NCBI RefSeq assembly: GCF_019578655.1
Contig: NC_063264.1
Location: 23,645,688 to 23,709,687 of the forward strand
Direction: 5' to 3'
Length of the DNA stretch: 64,000 bases
DNA from: Ricinus communis
Taxonomy: Eukaryota; Streptophyta; Magnoliopsida; Malpighiales; Euphorbiaceae
The notes under the pieces were generated by a model. That model ran no database searches. It was given only the letters and a program-made list of their open reading frames with translations, and had not been told where the DNA came from. The number at the start of each line of letters is the position of its first letter. Positions within the stretch are counted from its first letter, which is position 1. The position numbers were made by a program, and so were the translations under genes. Below, one piece after another: positions 25,032 to 37,156 of this stretch.

Positions 25032-28000
25032 TTATGAGACCTAAATTTTCCTGGACATGTATGCTTAATTTTTAACAAATAAGATTTTTATTTTGATATG
25101 TGTACTTACTTTTGACATATGAGATTTAAGCTTATGTAAAATTTTATAGTTTTTCTATTAATTTATTGATTCATAAGTTCCATTTCTAATTAAATATTCA
25201 CTCTAATCTTAAGAAATAGTATATTAATTATATTTTAATATTATATTAACTAATAAATAGTTTCCTAATAAAATAACCATACTAATTCTATCAAATATAA
25301 TATATTAATTATATATTAATATTATATTAATTAATAAATTAATTTTAAAATTAAATAATAATTTTAATTTTGAAAATAATATTTAAATAATATTTTTAAT
25401 ATTATATTTAACAATAAATTATTTTTTAAATTATATAATAAATTTTTAGTTTTAGAAAATAGTAATATCAATTATATTATATATTACTTTATCTAATATT
25501 AAAAATTAATAATTAGTTTTTAGAATAATTTTAATATTATATACCATTAATAAAATTTTAAATTTTAAAAAATTAAAAATATTTAGAAATAATAATATTG
25601 TTATATTTTTTTAAAGTTTTATAAATTAATATTAAATATTAAAATTTTTATTAAATTATATCTATTAATTTAATTTTATTATTAAAATAATAATTACCGC
25701 CGTAGAACGCACGAGTAAACAAGTAGTTAAAATTAAATACATAATTAGATGACAATTGATATTATTATTCCTAATTCCTCTAAAATATAGCTTTTCATTT
25801 AAATTAAATTAAATTTTTTATAGAAAAGTTCAATTTTTTCCGAATGTAAGAGAATATATTATAGACATTCTAAACAAGTAACATACATTATAAATAATAC
25901 ATGCTATTTTATTAATCAAGAAAATGAAAAGAAATTCTAGAAGAATTCAAATAATACATGCATGTATTTGTATTTTTTTTTTTTAAATTAATGCTTCCCG
26001 GGAAAATAATTCTTTTTATCCATTTTTCTTGTAGGATCAATTCCGAGGAGTATAGTTAACTGTAGCTCATTAGTGGAGGTGGATTTGGGGGGAAATAACC
26101 TAACAGGTATGATAGCTTATTTCAATTTAGATTTCAAATTTATGGTTTTTTTTCTTTATCTCGACGAAATTTGAAAACCCGACGTTTGAATCTAAAATAA
26201 TTCCATTTTACCACCAGGTTACGACACCATATATGAGTTATTACTTACAATTGTTGAGCATTTTGCTAAACAATTTTGCAGGTGAGATACCGGTGGATAT
26301 AGGTTCTCTTCATGCAGTTGAGCTTTTCAGAATCCGTGGCAATGATTTCAATGGTACATACTTCTCTCTCTATGTTTCACTATTGCTGCTAAATTTTTTA
26401 ACAGGCTCAGTTACCAATTTAAATCTTACTTCAGGCATGTACAGTATTTGTTTTGTTTTGTTTTTTGTTTTTTTTTTCATTTTCCTTCTTTCCCATGAAT
26501 GCTAGTAAATCTCATACTAATTTGTTTCAATAGAACTGCAGGAACCATCCCGAAAAGTCTGTTTAATTGCACCTCAATGAGGCACTTATCATTAGGTGGA
26601 AACAGCCTGACAGGTATGGAATATGGAATTCTTAATGTTAATACTTAATATTTATAATTATATACTAATTGGGTGTAGTTGAATTGGTATTGAAGTCGTC
26701 TCTAACTGGAAAAAAGAATTACCAAAGAAAAATGAATGCTTATATCTTATATAAACTAGTAGAGCAAATTAAATAGTTTGGTTTTCCTTTTGATTTCATG
26801 GCAGGTCCAATACCAACAGAGATTGGTAAACTTAGTAATCTGGTGCACTTGTTACTTCGTTACAACTTCTTAACAGGCAGTATCCCGTCAACTTTATTGA
26901 ATATATCTGCCATAAAAACAATATCAATTAATGTAAACCAGCTTTCAGGTCATCTTCCATCAACCTTAGGTTATGGACTTCCCAATCTTGAGGAGCTTTA
27001 CATTACCAGAAACCAATTCATTGGAACATTACCCCCTTCCATTTCTAATGCTTCCAAGCTTACTATCTTAGAGTCAAGCTCAAATTCCTTGTCTGGACCT
27101 ATTCCAGACACTCTTTGCAACTTGAAGAATTTGAAGAGACTTAACTTGGCAGATAATTCTTTCACTGATGAATTGGGCTTTCTAGCTTCTTTGGCTAGGT
27201 GCAAAGAGTTGACAAGATTAGTGTTAATAGGCAATCCTCTTAATAGTACTCTTCCAACTTCAATTGGTAATCTGTCTTCCATTGAATATTTCAATGTTCA
27301 AAGTTGTAACATCAAGGGGAACATACCAAGTGAGATAGGTGTATTAAGCAACCTGATAACCTTACACCTGCAAAACAATGAATTAGTTGGATCGATTCCG
27401 GTTACAATTGGTGGATTGCAGAAGCTACAACGTTTATATCTCCATGGCAATCTGTTGTATGGATCTATTCCAACTGATATTTGTCATTTGAGTAACTTGG
27501 GGGAATTGTTTTTGAGCAATAATAGCCTCTTTGGACCTCTACCAGCTTGCTTTGGTGATCTTATTTCACTGAGAATTCTGCACTTGGACTCAAACAACTT
27601 TACTTCTGGAATACCCTTTAGTTTGTGGAGCCTAAAAGATGTCTTGGAATTGAACTTGTCATCAAATTCACTTAGTGGTCACATACCGCTAAGTATCGGA
27701 AACCTGAAGGTTCTAACACAAGTAGACTTTTCATATAATAGTTTATCTGGCATCATTCCAAATGCTATTGGAAGCCTCCGAAACTTGATGAGTCTCTCCT
27801 TAACACATAATAGATTTGAAGGGCCTATTCCTGAACCTTTTGGGGAATTGATAAGCTTGGAATCTTTGGATTTGTCCAGCAACAACCTGTCAGGAAAAAT
27901 TCCCAAGTCTCTGGAGCAACTCAAGTACTTGAAATATCTAAATGTGTCTTTCAATAACTTAGACGGAGAAGTTCCTAATAAAGGAGCTTTTGCAAATTTC

Positions 28001-29230
28001 TCTGCTTCATCATTTTTGGGAAATCTTGCACTTTGTGGCTCTCGTTTGCTACCATTGATGCCTTGTAAAAATAATACTCATGGAGGATCAAAAACTAGCA
28101 CAAAACTACTTCTCATATATGTTCTTCCAGCAAGCATACTGACAATAGCCTTCATACTTGTCTTCTTAAGATGCCAAAAGGTGAAATTAGAACTGGAAAA
28201 TGTGATGGATATTATAACTGTTGGAACATGGAGAAGAATATCCTTTCAAGAACTTGAACAAGCGACAGATGGGTTTTGTGCAAGCAACTTACTTGGTGCT
28301 GGGGGCTATGGCTCAGTATATAAAGGAAGACTTGAAGATGGAACAAATGTTGCGATAAAGGTTTTCAATTTGGGAGTAGAAGGCGCATTCAAGATTTTTG
28401 ATACAGAATGTGAAGTAATGAGCAGCATTCGTCATCGAAACCTGGTGAAAATTATTAGTTGTTGCTCTAACCAGGACTTCAAAGCAATTGTGCTGGAGTA
28501 CATGCCTAATGGAAGCTTGGAGAAGTGGTTGTATTCTCATAACTATTGTTTGAACATTCAGCAAAGATTAGAGGTTATGATTGATGTTGCATCAGCCTTG
28601 GAATATCTTCACCATGGTTTCTCTGCACCAATTGTTCATTGTGATTTGAAGCCTAGCAATGTCCTGCTAGATCAAGATATGGTTGGACATGTAGCTGATT
28701 TTGGCATGGCTAAACTCTTAGGTGAAGGAGATCTTATAACACAAACAAAAACATTGGCTACTATTGGGTACATGGCACCAGGTAAAAGTTCTAAACTTTT
28801 TGTTCTATTTTCATCAGGACTTCGAATTTCTTTATTTTTTCAAATTACATCCTTGATTCTTTTGCTAGAGTATGGATCAAAAGGAATTGTTTCAATAAGC
28901 GGTGATGTTTATAGCTTTGGGATTTTGTTGATGGAAACATTTACAAGAATGAAGCCCACTGATGACATGTTTGGTGAACGAGTATTGAGCCTGAAGCAGT
29001 ATATCGAAGATGCATTGTTACATAATGCTGTTAGTGAAATAGCAGATGCCAATTTGTTGATTGATGAAAAAAATTTGTCAACTAAGGACTGTGTATCATC
29101 CATTTTGGGATTGGCTTTGGATTGCTCTGTTGAACTTCCTCATGGGAGAATTGACATGAGCCAAGTCCTGGCAGCACTCAGAAGCATCAAAGCTCAATTG
29201 CTAGCTAGTTCTGCAAGGACTCAAATGTGA
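20664..29230 (+). CDS. LRR receptor-like serine/threonine kinase (XA21/EFR/FLS2 type, subfamily XII), 7 exons
   Basis: Exons read as 20664-21384, 21543-21614, 26035-26106, 26282-26353, 26542-26613, 26805-28781 and 28869-29230, all GT-AG, giving 1,115 residues. An upstream in-frame ATG (20556) exists, but the start at 20664 gives a normal signal peptide (MRTRYSFTFLAILHF). The LRRNT follows (DQDALLALKNSI, VCNWIGISC), then more than 20 LRRs, a TM helix (LLLIYVLPASILTIAFILVF) and a kinase domain with GAGGYGSVYKG, VAIKVF, HCDLKPSNVLLD and DFGMAK. HCD in place of HRD marks a non-RD kinase, typical of pattern-recognition immune receptors. Exons 2-5 are each exactly 72 nt in phase 1, one LRR per exon. 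The family senses extracellular ligands at the plasma membrane; the ligand here is unknown. It looks intact, provided the 4.4-kb intron 2 is spliced. Confidence 0.9.
23480..24050 (+). repeat. Unclassified dispersed repeat, copy in kinase intron 2
   Basis: The segment shares order and sequence with 34230-34930 on the opposite strand. Shared blocks include CTTGTTTTGAATA with AATAATATTAT, a TTTCTCATT-containing stretch, and CATTCGCCTCAAAAA followed by CACCTCAAATCAATAAG. It is non-coding and AT-rich. No terminal repeats could be fixed. Confidence 0.5.
24226..24983. mobile_element. Foldback element (long inverted repeat, 40-nt loop) in kinase intron 2
   Basis: The left arm (24226-24600) and right arm (24641-24983) are reverse complements over nearly their whole length, with scattered mismatches. 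The loop is 24601-24640. Near the loop the arms read AGTGAATCACACCC and GGGTGATTCACT. The outer parts contain tandem units of about 70 bp with GTCACTTAATTTCAATTTGT. This symmetry explains the mirror-image open frames on both strands (24404-24604 and 24448-24804), which are not genes. The right end abuts a (TA)n run, which hides any target duplication. It resembles a Mutator-like foldback or large MITE; the family is not identified. Confidence 0.85.
24984..25680 (+). repeat. (TA)n run and dispersed AT-rich repeat family, copy 2
   Basis: A (TA)n run to about 25027 is followed by GATATGTGTACTTACTTTTG and then about four tandem units containing ATATTTTAATATTATATTAA with TAATAA. This matches 3700-4105 in order and orientation. 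Confidence 0.6.
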
Positions 29231-29762
29231 AACTTTTTTATATTTTTACTGCTCATCATGTAATGTCAATAATGGTCTAGTTGGCAAAGTCACGGTGTAT
29301 GCTTACAAAAATTTTGTTACCACATATTCTTGTAACTATGGATTCTCTGCAATTCATAGAGTCATCATTAAGAAAGCCTCACCAGAAAACAAGCTTCCAT
29401 ACTCCTCCATGCACTGTCCGAACCCTGCATCCCCGAAACTGATTTCTTCAATTTCATGACTTTCAGCTGAATCTTGCTTCGGTTTTCAGTCTTCAGAACT
29501 TCTCCCAATCTCACACCATATACACCTCTCAACTCTCTGCAATCTCTAGATCATCAGGGATAAAATCGCGACTCCATTCATCGTCCCACATGCCCTCACA
29601 TATGGATCAGAATCAACCCTTTGAAACTGCTAATCTTCAGGAGATAGTAGAATTTATCTTTAAATCAAGAAAGAGTTCTCATTTTTTTTTCAAAATGTGC
29701 TATTCGGTTACAAGTATTAAATTTCATCCCGGCAAGCATAAAACTAAGCTGCAATACATTGT
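29231..29762. other. Tail-to-tail 3' region between kinase and ankyrin genes
   Basis: This holds the 3' ends of two convergent genes. The part at about 29370-29640 is less AT-rich than typical spacer here, but its frames encode nothing I recognise. No separate gene is supported. Confidence 0.5.
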
Positions 29763-32508
29763 TCAAATGCCACTGAACTTGAAGATAGTAGAATTTATCC
29801 TGGTAAGTATAAAAAACACAAAGATGAAGAAGCTCAAACCAATGGCACAAGTGCTAATGGCAAGTCCTTGAGAAGGTGATAGCACAGCATATGTGCCTGT
29901 AACAAATGCAACCACCATTGCTTCAATGGCAAACACAATACACCGAAATGCGTATACCATTAACCACATGAATCTTTGTCGATATCCATGTAATGCAAGC
30001 GTAAAGTGGATAAAGAGAGAAGAGGTGGAGAGCACCATGGCTATTGCATCTGTAATGAGAAAAGCTTTAAAAGCAGAGTTTTTACCAAGAATGGCCACAC
30101 CTTGGTCTTTCTCATCGTCGTTGCTTCCGTAACCACCAGGTAAGGTAAATGCTGCTGCAAAAGTTACAGTTGCCACAAGTGCTGCTACTACTATATGGGA
30201 GTCTCTGGCTCTCTCAAATGTAAGGATGAAATCATCTTTCTTTATAACAATTTGCCCCAGTGGTCCACCTCCAAGATCTCTCATCCACTCTTGAATCTCT
30301 TTCTGGTAAGACTAGCAACAAACTGGATTCAGTTATTGCTTTGTGAAACTGTAATTCAAAAACTTAAAAAAAAAAAAAAAAAAAACTTATGAAGCCATGT
30401 AAAACTATTGACCCATACCAAAAATAGATACTGTTAGAAATATAAAACTATTCTTGAAACCTTCTTTAAAAGTTCAAGTTTTTGAGTGGATGGTTCTTCA
30501 ACATGGTAGCTTCTATGATGAGTTTGATCAGGTTTAGAGTTGGATCATTAGCGACTTATATATATTATTAATTAAATATTTCAGTACAAGGTAAAGTGGG
30601 CTTATGTTCGTTCACGCTTCAAGTAAGCATTCGCGTGCAGAAATATGTTACAAGTATAAAACTATTATTAGAACCTCACTTAACTATTTAAATTCTTTTC
30701 TAGAACGGTTCTTTAACGGTTATATTATTAAATTCTTGTCAATCATCTATTGCCAGGATGCAGCCGAAGAAGGAAGGAATTTACAGGATGTAATACATTG
30801 TAAGCAAGGAAGTGAGGAGGCTGACCTTCCGACAGGGAGAGCGGCTAAGCAATTCCTTGATACACAAAAAATTCTGTCTGTAAACTGCAAAACGGTGACC
30901 CTTTGCATGGTGCATAAGAGAACGGGGATGAGACTGTAATGCAGCCAGTAAATGGAGAGGAGTGTTTCCCTGTGCATCTTTTTCATTAACAAGGTAGATG
31001 CAGGAGGGATTTGCCAGGAGTATTTTTAATGCATCATCACTTTTGCTTATCACAGCATAATGAGCAACATTCCAGCCTCTATTATCAACGAGTTTACAGC
31101 AATCTGGGCATTTAAATATTATCTCTCTCATTGATTTTATATTAGCTTGGCAAGCTGCCAAGTGAAGAGCTGTCCTCCGCCTTGCCTTGTCTGCAGCATA
31201 TGCAACATATTTATCATATCCTAGTAGCTGTTTCACCACTCGACTAGCACCAATATATGCAGCATAGTGAAGTGGAGTCCAACACATTTCGTCTGCCTTG
31301 TTCACCAAACTCGTTTTCTTGTCTAGTATTGCATGTACAATTCCTGAAGGAATTAGATTTATTAAGTAGGAAGTTTAGAATTATGGCAATACAGCTACAG
31401 ATAAAACAGGAAATGCAGTAATTTAATTCCGTTATGGAAAACGCGTCTTATAATATATTTGTATTTATATAACAAACTGAAAAATGATATATAAGTAACT
31501 AAGATATAAAATAATTAAACTCACTCACTTATCGTAATATATATATTTTGTTCGTTTATTATATATATGACTCAAATAGTTTTAACTTTAATATATACAC
31601 TTAGATATACATATGACTCGAATAGATGAAGCAAAGAACTGAATTGAATGTCTCATTAATAACATAATTCTTTTTTAGAAAAGTAATTAAAATAAATTAA
31701 GAGGGTCAATCTTGATTTTAGTTCATTTGCTGGATGAATTTATTGCATAATATCTCCCAAAATTTAAAAGAAAAAAAAATTATGTAACTAGGAAACCAAT
31801 GTTTAGATCTCAAAAATGATATAGAAATGGATGCTCACCTCCATGTCGATGCATTGCTGCAGCATGTAAAGCTGTTTTTCCATTAGGGCCACCATAAGCC
31901 AGTGATGTGCAAGCTTTCAACATTATAACTACCACTTCAAGATGCCCTCTTTCAGAGGCTAAGTAGAGTGGAGTTTCTCCAAAATCATTGGAAGAGTGTA
32001 CAAAATCAGGATCCTGCTCTATCAACAATTCCACCAAATCGGGATGATCATTTCGAGCTGCCTCGTGTAGAGCTGTTTCCTTGCTTTTATTTGTCATCCT
32101 TAGCATTTGCCTTACTGCTTCTCCTGCACTCTCTAGATCCTGATGCTGAGCTCTTGTGTGTTCAATAAGTAGTTTGACAATATCTAAATGACCATATCTT
32201 GCTGCAATATGCAGTAAAGTATCACCATCTGCATTGATTTGCAGCAAGATTTGTGGGCACATGTCAAGTGCTTCTTTGACAAAACTAGTGGATCTTTCAC
32301 TTGGGGATGCCAGGTTGAGATGAAGGATTGTATCTTTAATTGGGGTAACAAGGAGATCAAGAGGCCCTGCAAAATTCTTGAATGGATCGATTTTTCCATC
32401 TTCTGCAGCCTTGTATAAATCCAGACTCATGTATGTGATAGTTTCTGTTTGGTGATGGTACCCATTACTTGGAGAAGCTTGAACACTGTTGGATGTGGAT
32501 TGATCCAT
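29763..32508 (-). CDS. Ankyrin-repeat protein with C-terminal PGG membrane domain (ITN1/ACD6-like), 3 exons
   Basis: Minus-strand exons are 32508-31839, 31343-30826 and 30302-29763, each joined at GT-AG with matching phase, giving 575 residues. The start is the ATG at 32508 (MDQSTSNSVQ); the frame continues upstream without another ATG. Exons 1 and 2 hold ankyrin repeats (GDTLLHIAARYGHLDIVKLL, KETALHEAARNDHPDLVELL, GETPLYLASERGHLEVV, GKTALHAAAMHRHGG, TPLHYAAYIGASRVVKQLL, GNTPLHLLAAL). Exon 3 holds the PGG domain: ERARDSHIVVAALVATVTFA, then FTLPGGYG, then three further hydrophobic helices. Plant relatives act at membranes in salt stress, salicylate signalling and defence; the role here is inferred. 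The exon 2 donor (AAG|GTCAGC) is the least certain junction. The gene diverges from the IQM-type gene. Confidence 0.85.
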
Positions 32509-33601
32509 CCCGTAAGGTCTCTCAGCATACTTCACAGACAGAGCATTACTCAATGTAGTTCTCACTGGGCATGTCTTCGTATTTTTCTATTGGTTTTCTA
32601 ATTATTATATTTATTAAGTCTCTATTTGCAGATCTGAAAATTCTTATATTAAAGCACATAATTATAGATCTCTAGGTGCGTTATTTTTTAAATTTAATGA
32701 TTAGCTATATTATATATCTTTATTTTATATCTGTTGTTGATTAGTTTAGTATAATTTAAGAACTAAACATAAAATTAACTTAAACTAATTAGAAACTGAA
32801 TATAATCAATCATAAACTCAATAGAATTAAATATAAATAATTTTATTATTTCTTTGTATTTTTTTATAACATTTATTTGATTTTGCTTTAGATTTTATTA
32901 GATTATTTTACGATCAAATAGAAAAGGTGAAATCAATTTTATCTTCCCATTATTGGGTTACAAATCCATAATTCAAGGTAATGCGGGTTGCATTGGATTC
33001 AGTTTCTGGTATTTCTCTGTTTTCTTTTCATTTGATTTTATTTATTTTGGTGTTTCTGTAATCAAAGCTGCTGTGATCCAGCTACCATAAAGTACTGTTT
33101 CGTCGTTGACTTTCTTGTGTGTTTTTTTTTTTTTTTTTTTTTGTCTTGGAGAATTGGAAGTTATGTAATGGGTTCTGCAGATCCATTCTCTTTCAGTAAT
33201 GGGTTTCAAAGAGTGTTTTTTTTTTTTTTTATAGATATTTTCCATATAAAATTAGAACGTTCAAATTTCATTGTTTTCTGGGTTTTCTTTATCAGATTGG
33301 ACTTTGGTGTTATTGCTCTTCTGCAGTTCTTGTTAGATCCTTGCATTCATGATATCGTTTGCTTATATACTATTTTCTTGCAGATTCATGGCCTTTGTTC
33401 TGCAATATGTTTTTGATTTCCATAGTTGAAAGAAAAATGTATCTGTTCATGCAAATGCTCCCTCGCATGAATTATATTGATAAGAGTTTTTTCTTAGTCT
33501 GTCCGACAGAACTATTTATCAAGTGATGTATTAACAATATGGCATTAACATCTGCTCTTTATTTTTATTGTTTAGGTTGATACAAACCCTTTCATTCTCC
33601 A
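32509..33601. promoter_or_regulatory. Divergent promoter region between ankyrin-PGG and IQM-type genes
   Basis: About 1.1 kb separates two start codons that point away from each other. On the IQM side, T-rich tracts at 33120-33142 and 33218-33231, and a TTGTTTAG|G acceptor-like site near 33574, suggest a leader intron in the 5' UTR. No clear TATA box was assigned for either gene. Confidence 0.4.
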
Positions 33602-34229
33602 ATGGAAGTACCTTTTTCTGGCTTGGAATCTGTTAATGGGAAGTCTATTAATTTTGGTTCTGACCTCAAACACCAGGCGACAATAAAATTACAGAAAGTG
33701 TACGAAAGCTTCAGGAGCAGAAGGAATCAAGTAGATTGCTCAGTTCTTGTTGAGCAAAGATGGTGGCTATCGTTTTGAAATTCAAATACTTTCCTCTTAT
33801 ATGGACATCTTATAATGTTCTAATCCATTTTATTGGTTATCACAGGTGCAAACTGACGAATTTTACTGAACTCAAGCGTAGCTGCATATCATTCTTTGGG
33901 ATTGGAAAACATGAAACTGCCATTTCACGTTGGGCAAGAGCAAGAACGAGAGCTGCCATGGTTGGGAAAGGCTTATCAAAGAACCAGAAAGCTCGAAAAC
34001 TTGATTTACAGTACTGGCTTGAAGCAGTAAGTGGAGTTTTAAAGAATTGAGGAAACGGTTTTGCTATTTATTTTCTTGGTGTTCTTTGGTCACTCTTGCT
34101 AACTTGAAACCTACAATGTCTTTTCTCAAAATTGACAGATTGATCCATGGCATCGATATGGACTTAACCTACACTTCTATTATTTAAAATGGCTCCATTC
34201 CACTACTAGGGAGCCTTTTTTTTATTGGT

Positions 34230-34930
34230 AATTTCTTTTTAAGAATAATTACAAATTCAATATGTTAACTTTTCGATTTTTTATTTATTTTAATGTTTGA
34301 GTTATTCTTTTTATTAAATTAAATGTTTAAACCTGCTAATTTATATATATTATAATATTTCTTATAGATTTAAAGATTAAAGTAATAATTTAACTCATTT
34401 TATATATAAAATTAATCTAAATATCCATATTCATCCTTATTTATAATTTTTTCTATTTTTTTATTTTTATTTTTATTTTTTAATTTTTTATTAAATCTTC
34501 TTTTATCACTAAAGAAAATGTTGAATTAAGTTAAAATTTTATTTATTTTCTTAAAATGTTGAACACTTGATACTTTTCTTTTTCTCCCCTTATTGTTTTG
34601 AGGTAAAAGAATATATTTAAATTTTAGTTTTTGAGGTGAATGCATAAAATAAAAAAAAGAATAAGTAATTGATATTTATCTTTTTCAATTTTTGTTTTAA
34701 TGAATGAGAAAAATAAAATAATTTTATCTTTTTTTTTATTTTTTAAAAAATAAATGAAATTTTTTAAAAAAAGTCCTGAAAATATTTTAAAAGAAAATAT
34801 AATATTATTTAAAAAAAATATTTAAATCAATTTACTATTCAAAACAAGCTGTATAAGTATTTTAATGGGTAAAACCGGACGGAGACATTGTATTGAACAT
34901 CTTTTAGTAGAAAAAATGGAAAAGTAGAAC
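34230..34930 (-). repeat. Unclassified dispersed repeat, second copy, in an IQM-gene intron
   Basis: Inverted counterpart of 23480-24050, sharing several collinear blocks over about 350 bp. It lies between exons 34139-34227 and 35046-35136. Confidence 0.5.
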
Positions 34931-35904
34931 ACAATAATTTTTCAATCCTTTTATCAGAAGCCTTTTTGCATTACAAAATTTAAACTTCATCCTGGATATC
35001 TTACATTCAAAATTGAACTTAAAGATGTTATCTCGAGAACTGCAGGCTGGACTACGGAGAAGGCCGGAATCTGAATCTTACTGAGGAATGCCCCCGATCA
35101 AAACTTCAGCAGCAGTGCGTTAAGTATCTTGGTCCGGTGAGCTTTCAGATATTTAGAGTCAACCATGTATCTTATTTGGATTGAATGTCTTTAAGTGAAG
35201 GAAGGAAATGTTTGGTTTTATTAGATAGAAAGGCAGGTCTATGAAGTTGCTGTGGAGGAGGGAAAGTTCATGTACAAGCAGACAGGGGAGCTCATCCACA
35301 CCACTGCAGACGGCGATTGGATTTTTGTCCTTAGTACATGTAATACTCTGTATGTAGGCAAGAAAAGAAAAGGAGTTTTCCAGCATTCAAGCTTTTTGGC
35401 TGGAGGAGTCACGACGGCTGCTGGTAGATTAACTGTTGAAAATGGCATTCTTAAGGTATGGATCTAACATAATAATACCTCATTTCTTTTCAACTTTTGG
35501 CCGGTTCCAATTGATGTTTTAGAAGAAGTTTTAAAGGCAAAATATATATTTATCAAACCTTTAACTTTTATTCATCCGTAATTTTAACACTTTAGCTTCC
35601 GATTAAATCTAACAAATACTTAAATTTTTTTTAATACGTAAAAACTTTTAGCTTTCAATCCAATTTAATATACATTTAAATTTATTTTTTTTTATAATAT
35701 TTAAACATCTTCATTCAATACATATTAACATATTGAATGCTGACACATATCACAAAATTTTAAAATATCGACAAAAAAAATTCAAGTGGCTGTTAGATTA
35801 TATTGAAAGGTAGAGTATTAAACAAATAAAATGACCAAAATTCAGGAACATAAATATTCATTTGGCAAGTTTTAAGATGCTCTTAAGGAATAAGGTACAA
35901 ATAG

Positions 35905-37035
35905 GCTTCTAAACTTTGAGGACGGGGCAAATAAATCCTTTTGATATTTTTAGACCATTTTAACTTAAAATTTACTCTTTTTAATTTAATTTTTAATCCT
36001 TTTTTAGGAGAGTGAGTTACACTCTCCATATTAAGAGAGTGAATTCAATAATAAGATAATAAAGATTGATCTTTAAAATTAAATTTAACAACCAAGTAAT
36101 TAGCTATTAATAATAATATTAAAAACTTATGAATCTTTAATAAATACTAATTGTTTATCCATGTGTTGTACGACTGTTATTTATTATTTCGATTATAAAA
36201 TCAAGTTTATAAATACAATTTAATAAAATTTATAAAATTTAATATTAATTTATAATATTTAGAAATAATAGCAAATTTACTAATTTTAAATGTCATTTTT
36301 AATTTTTTTAATTTAAAATTTTATTAGTACAATAATATACAAATTATTCTTAAAATATTCATTAATTAATTTTAGTATTATATAAATTAATATTATCAAT
36401 ATAATTGATATTACTACTTTTTAAGATTCAAAGCTTATTATATAATTAAGAAATTAATTTTTATTCAATATAATATTAAAAATATAATTTAAGATGTTAT
36501 TTTCTAGAATTAGAATTATTATCTAATTAGAAAACTAATTAGTTAATATAATATTACAATATAATTAATATGTTAGTACTTAGGATATAATTAGTATCAT
36601 CATTTGATTATGAAACTATTTTATTAGTTAATATAATATTAAAATATAATTAATATATTATTTTTTAGAATTGGAGTCAATATTTAAATAGGAATGTAAC
36701 TTATTAATCAATTAATTAATAGAAAAAAATTATAAAATGATGCATAAGTTTGAATCATATGTGTCAAAAATAAATATACATATTAAAATAAAAATTTCAT
36801 GTGTCAAAAATTAAACACACATGTAAAAAAATCTTGGCTCTCAAATATATATATATGTATATATATAAATTACTTTTTCTACTTTAATTTGTTTTTAATT
36901 CTTAAAAGAGAGTGGCTCTCACTCTCTCATCTCAGAATGAACGAGCTAAAAAAAAATTAAAATCTTAGCTTAAAATGAATAAAAAAGGTCAAAATGGCCT
37001 ATTTGATCCCACACACAAAGTTCAAGGACTTATTG
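35905..37035. mobile_element. Non-autonomous TIR element in the last IQM intron
   Basis: The left end (AACTTTGAGGACGGGGCAAA... to a GAGAGTGAGTTACACTCTCC segment near 36008) is inversely repeated at the right end (GAGAGTGGCTCTCACTCTC near 36908, ending ...CACACACAAAGTTCAAGG at about 37032). The arms are about 130-150 bp and moderately diverged. The interior is the AT-rich repeat family in inverted orientation. No transposase is encoded. The superfamily is undetermined, and target duplications were not resolved. Confidence 0.55.
36090..36870 (-). repeat. Dispersed AT-rich repeat family, copy 3 (inverted)
   Basis: Several tandem units containing TTAATATAATATTAAAATAT are followed by a segment complementary to the GATATGTGTAC block and a TA-rich run near 36847-36870. 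This is the reverse order of 3700-4105 and 24984-25680. Confidence 0.6.
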
Positions 37036-37156
37036 AACCATATTCCTCTATTAATAGGTTTTACTGATTCCTTTGAACAGGCAATTTGGCCTCACAGCGG
37101 ACACTATCGGCCTACCTACAAAAATTTCAAGAATTTTTTTTCATTTATCAGCAAAG

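Larger units (their letters stand above)
33602..37156 (+). pseudogene. IQM-type calmodulin-binding protein, 3'-truncated
   Basis: Exons 33602-33762, 33846-34026, 34139-34227, 35046-35136, 35225-35455 and 37081-about 37156 join in frame at GT-AG sites. The product begins [10 protein letters not shown] and has an IQ-like motif ([16 protein letters not shown]). It continues with the segments that define the plant IQM family: [55 protein letters not shown] and IWPHSGHY. About 275 residues are encoded, whereas known members run to roughly 500-650. Coding similarity stops within exon 6, where GGTGGCAAATCGG-type transposon-end DNA begins and the 37-51 kb transposon block follows. No further exon was found downstream. 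Upstream exons look intact, so the truncation may be fairly recent. A shorter functional product cannot be excluded. Confidence 0.75.

Noticed and set aside
28782..28868. Kinase insert domain (29 residues)
   Set aside because: It has GT-AG ends, and its removal restores the highly conserved GYMAPEYGS sequence.
30604..30939. Plus-strand 111-codon frame
   Set aside because: It lies antisense to exon 2 and intron 2 of the ankyrin-PGG gene and has no recognisable motif.
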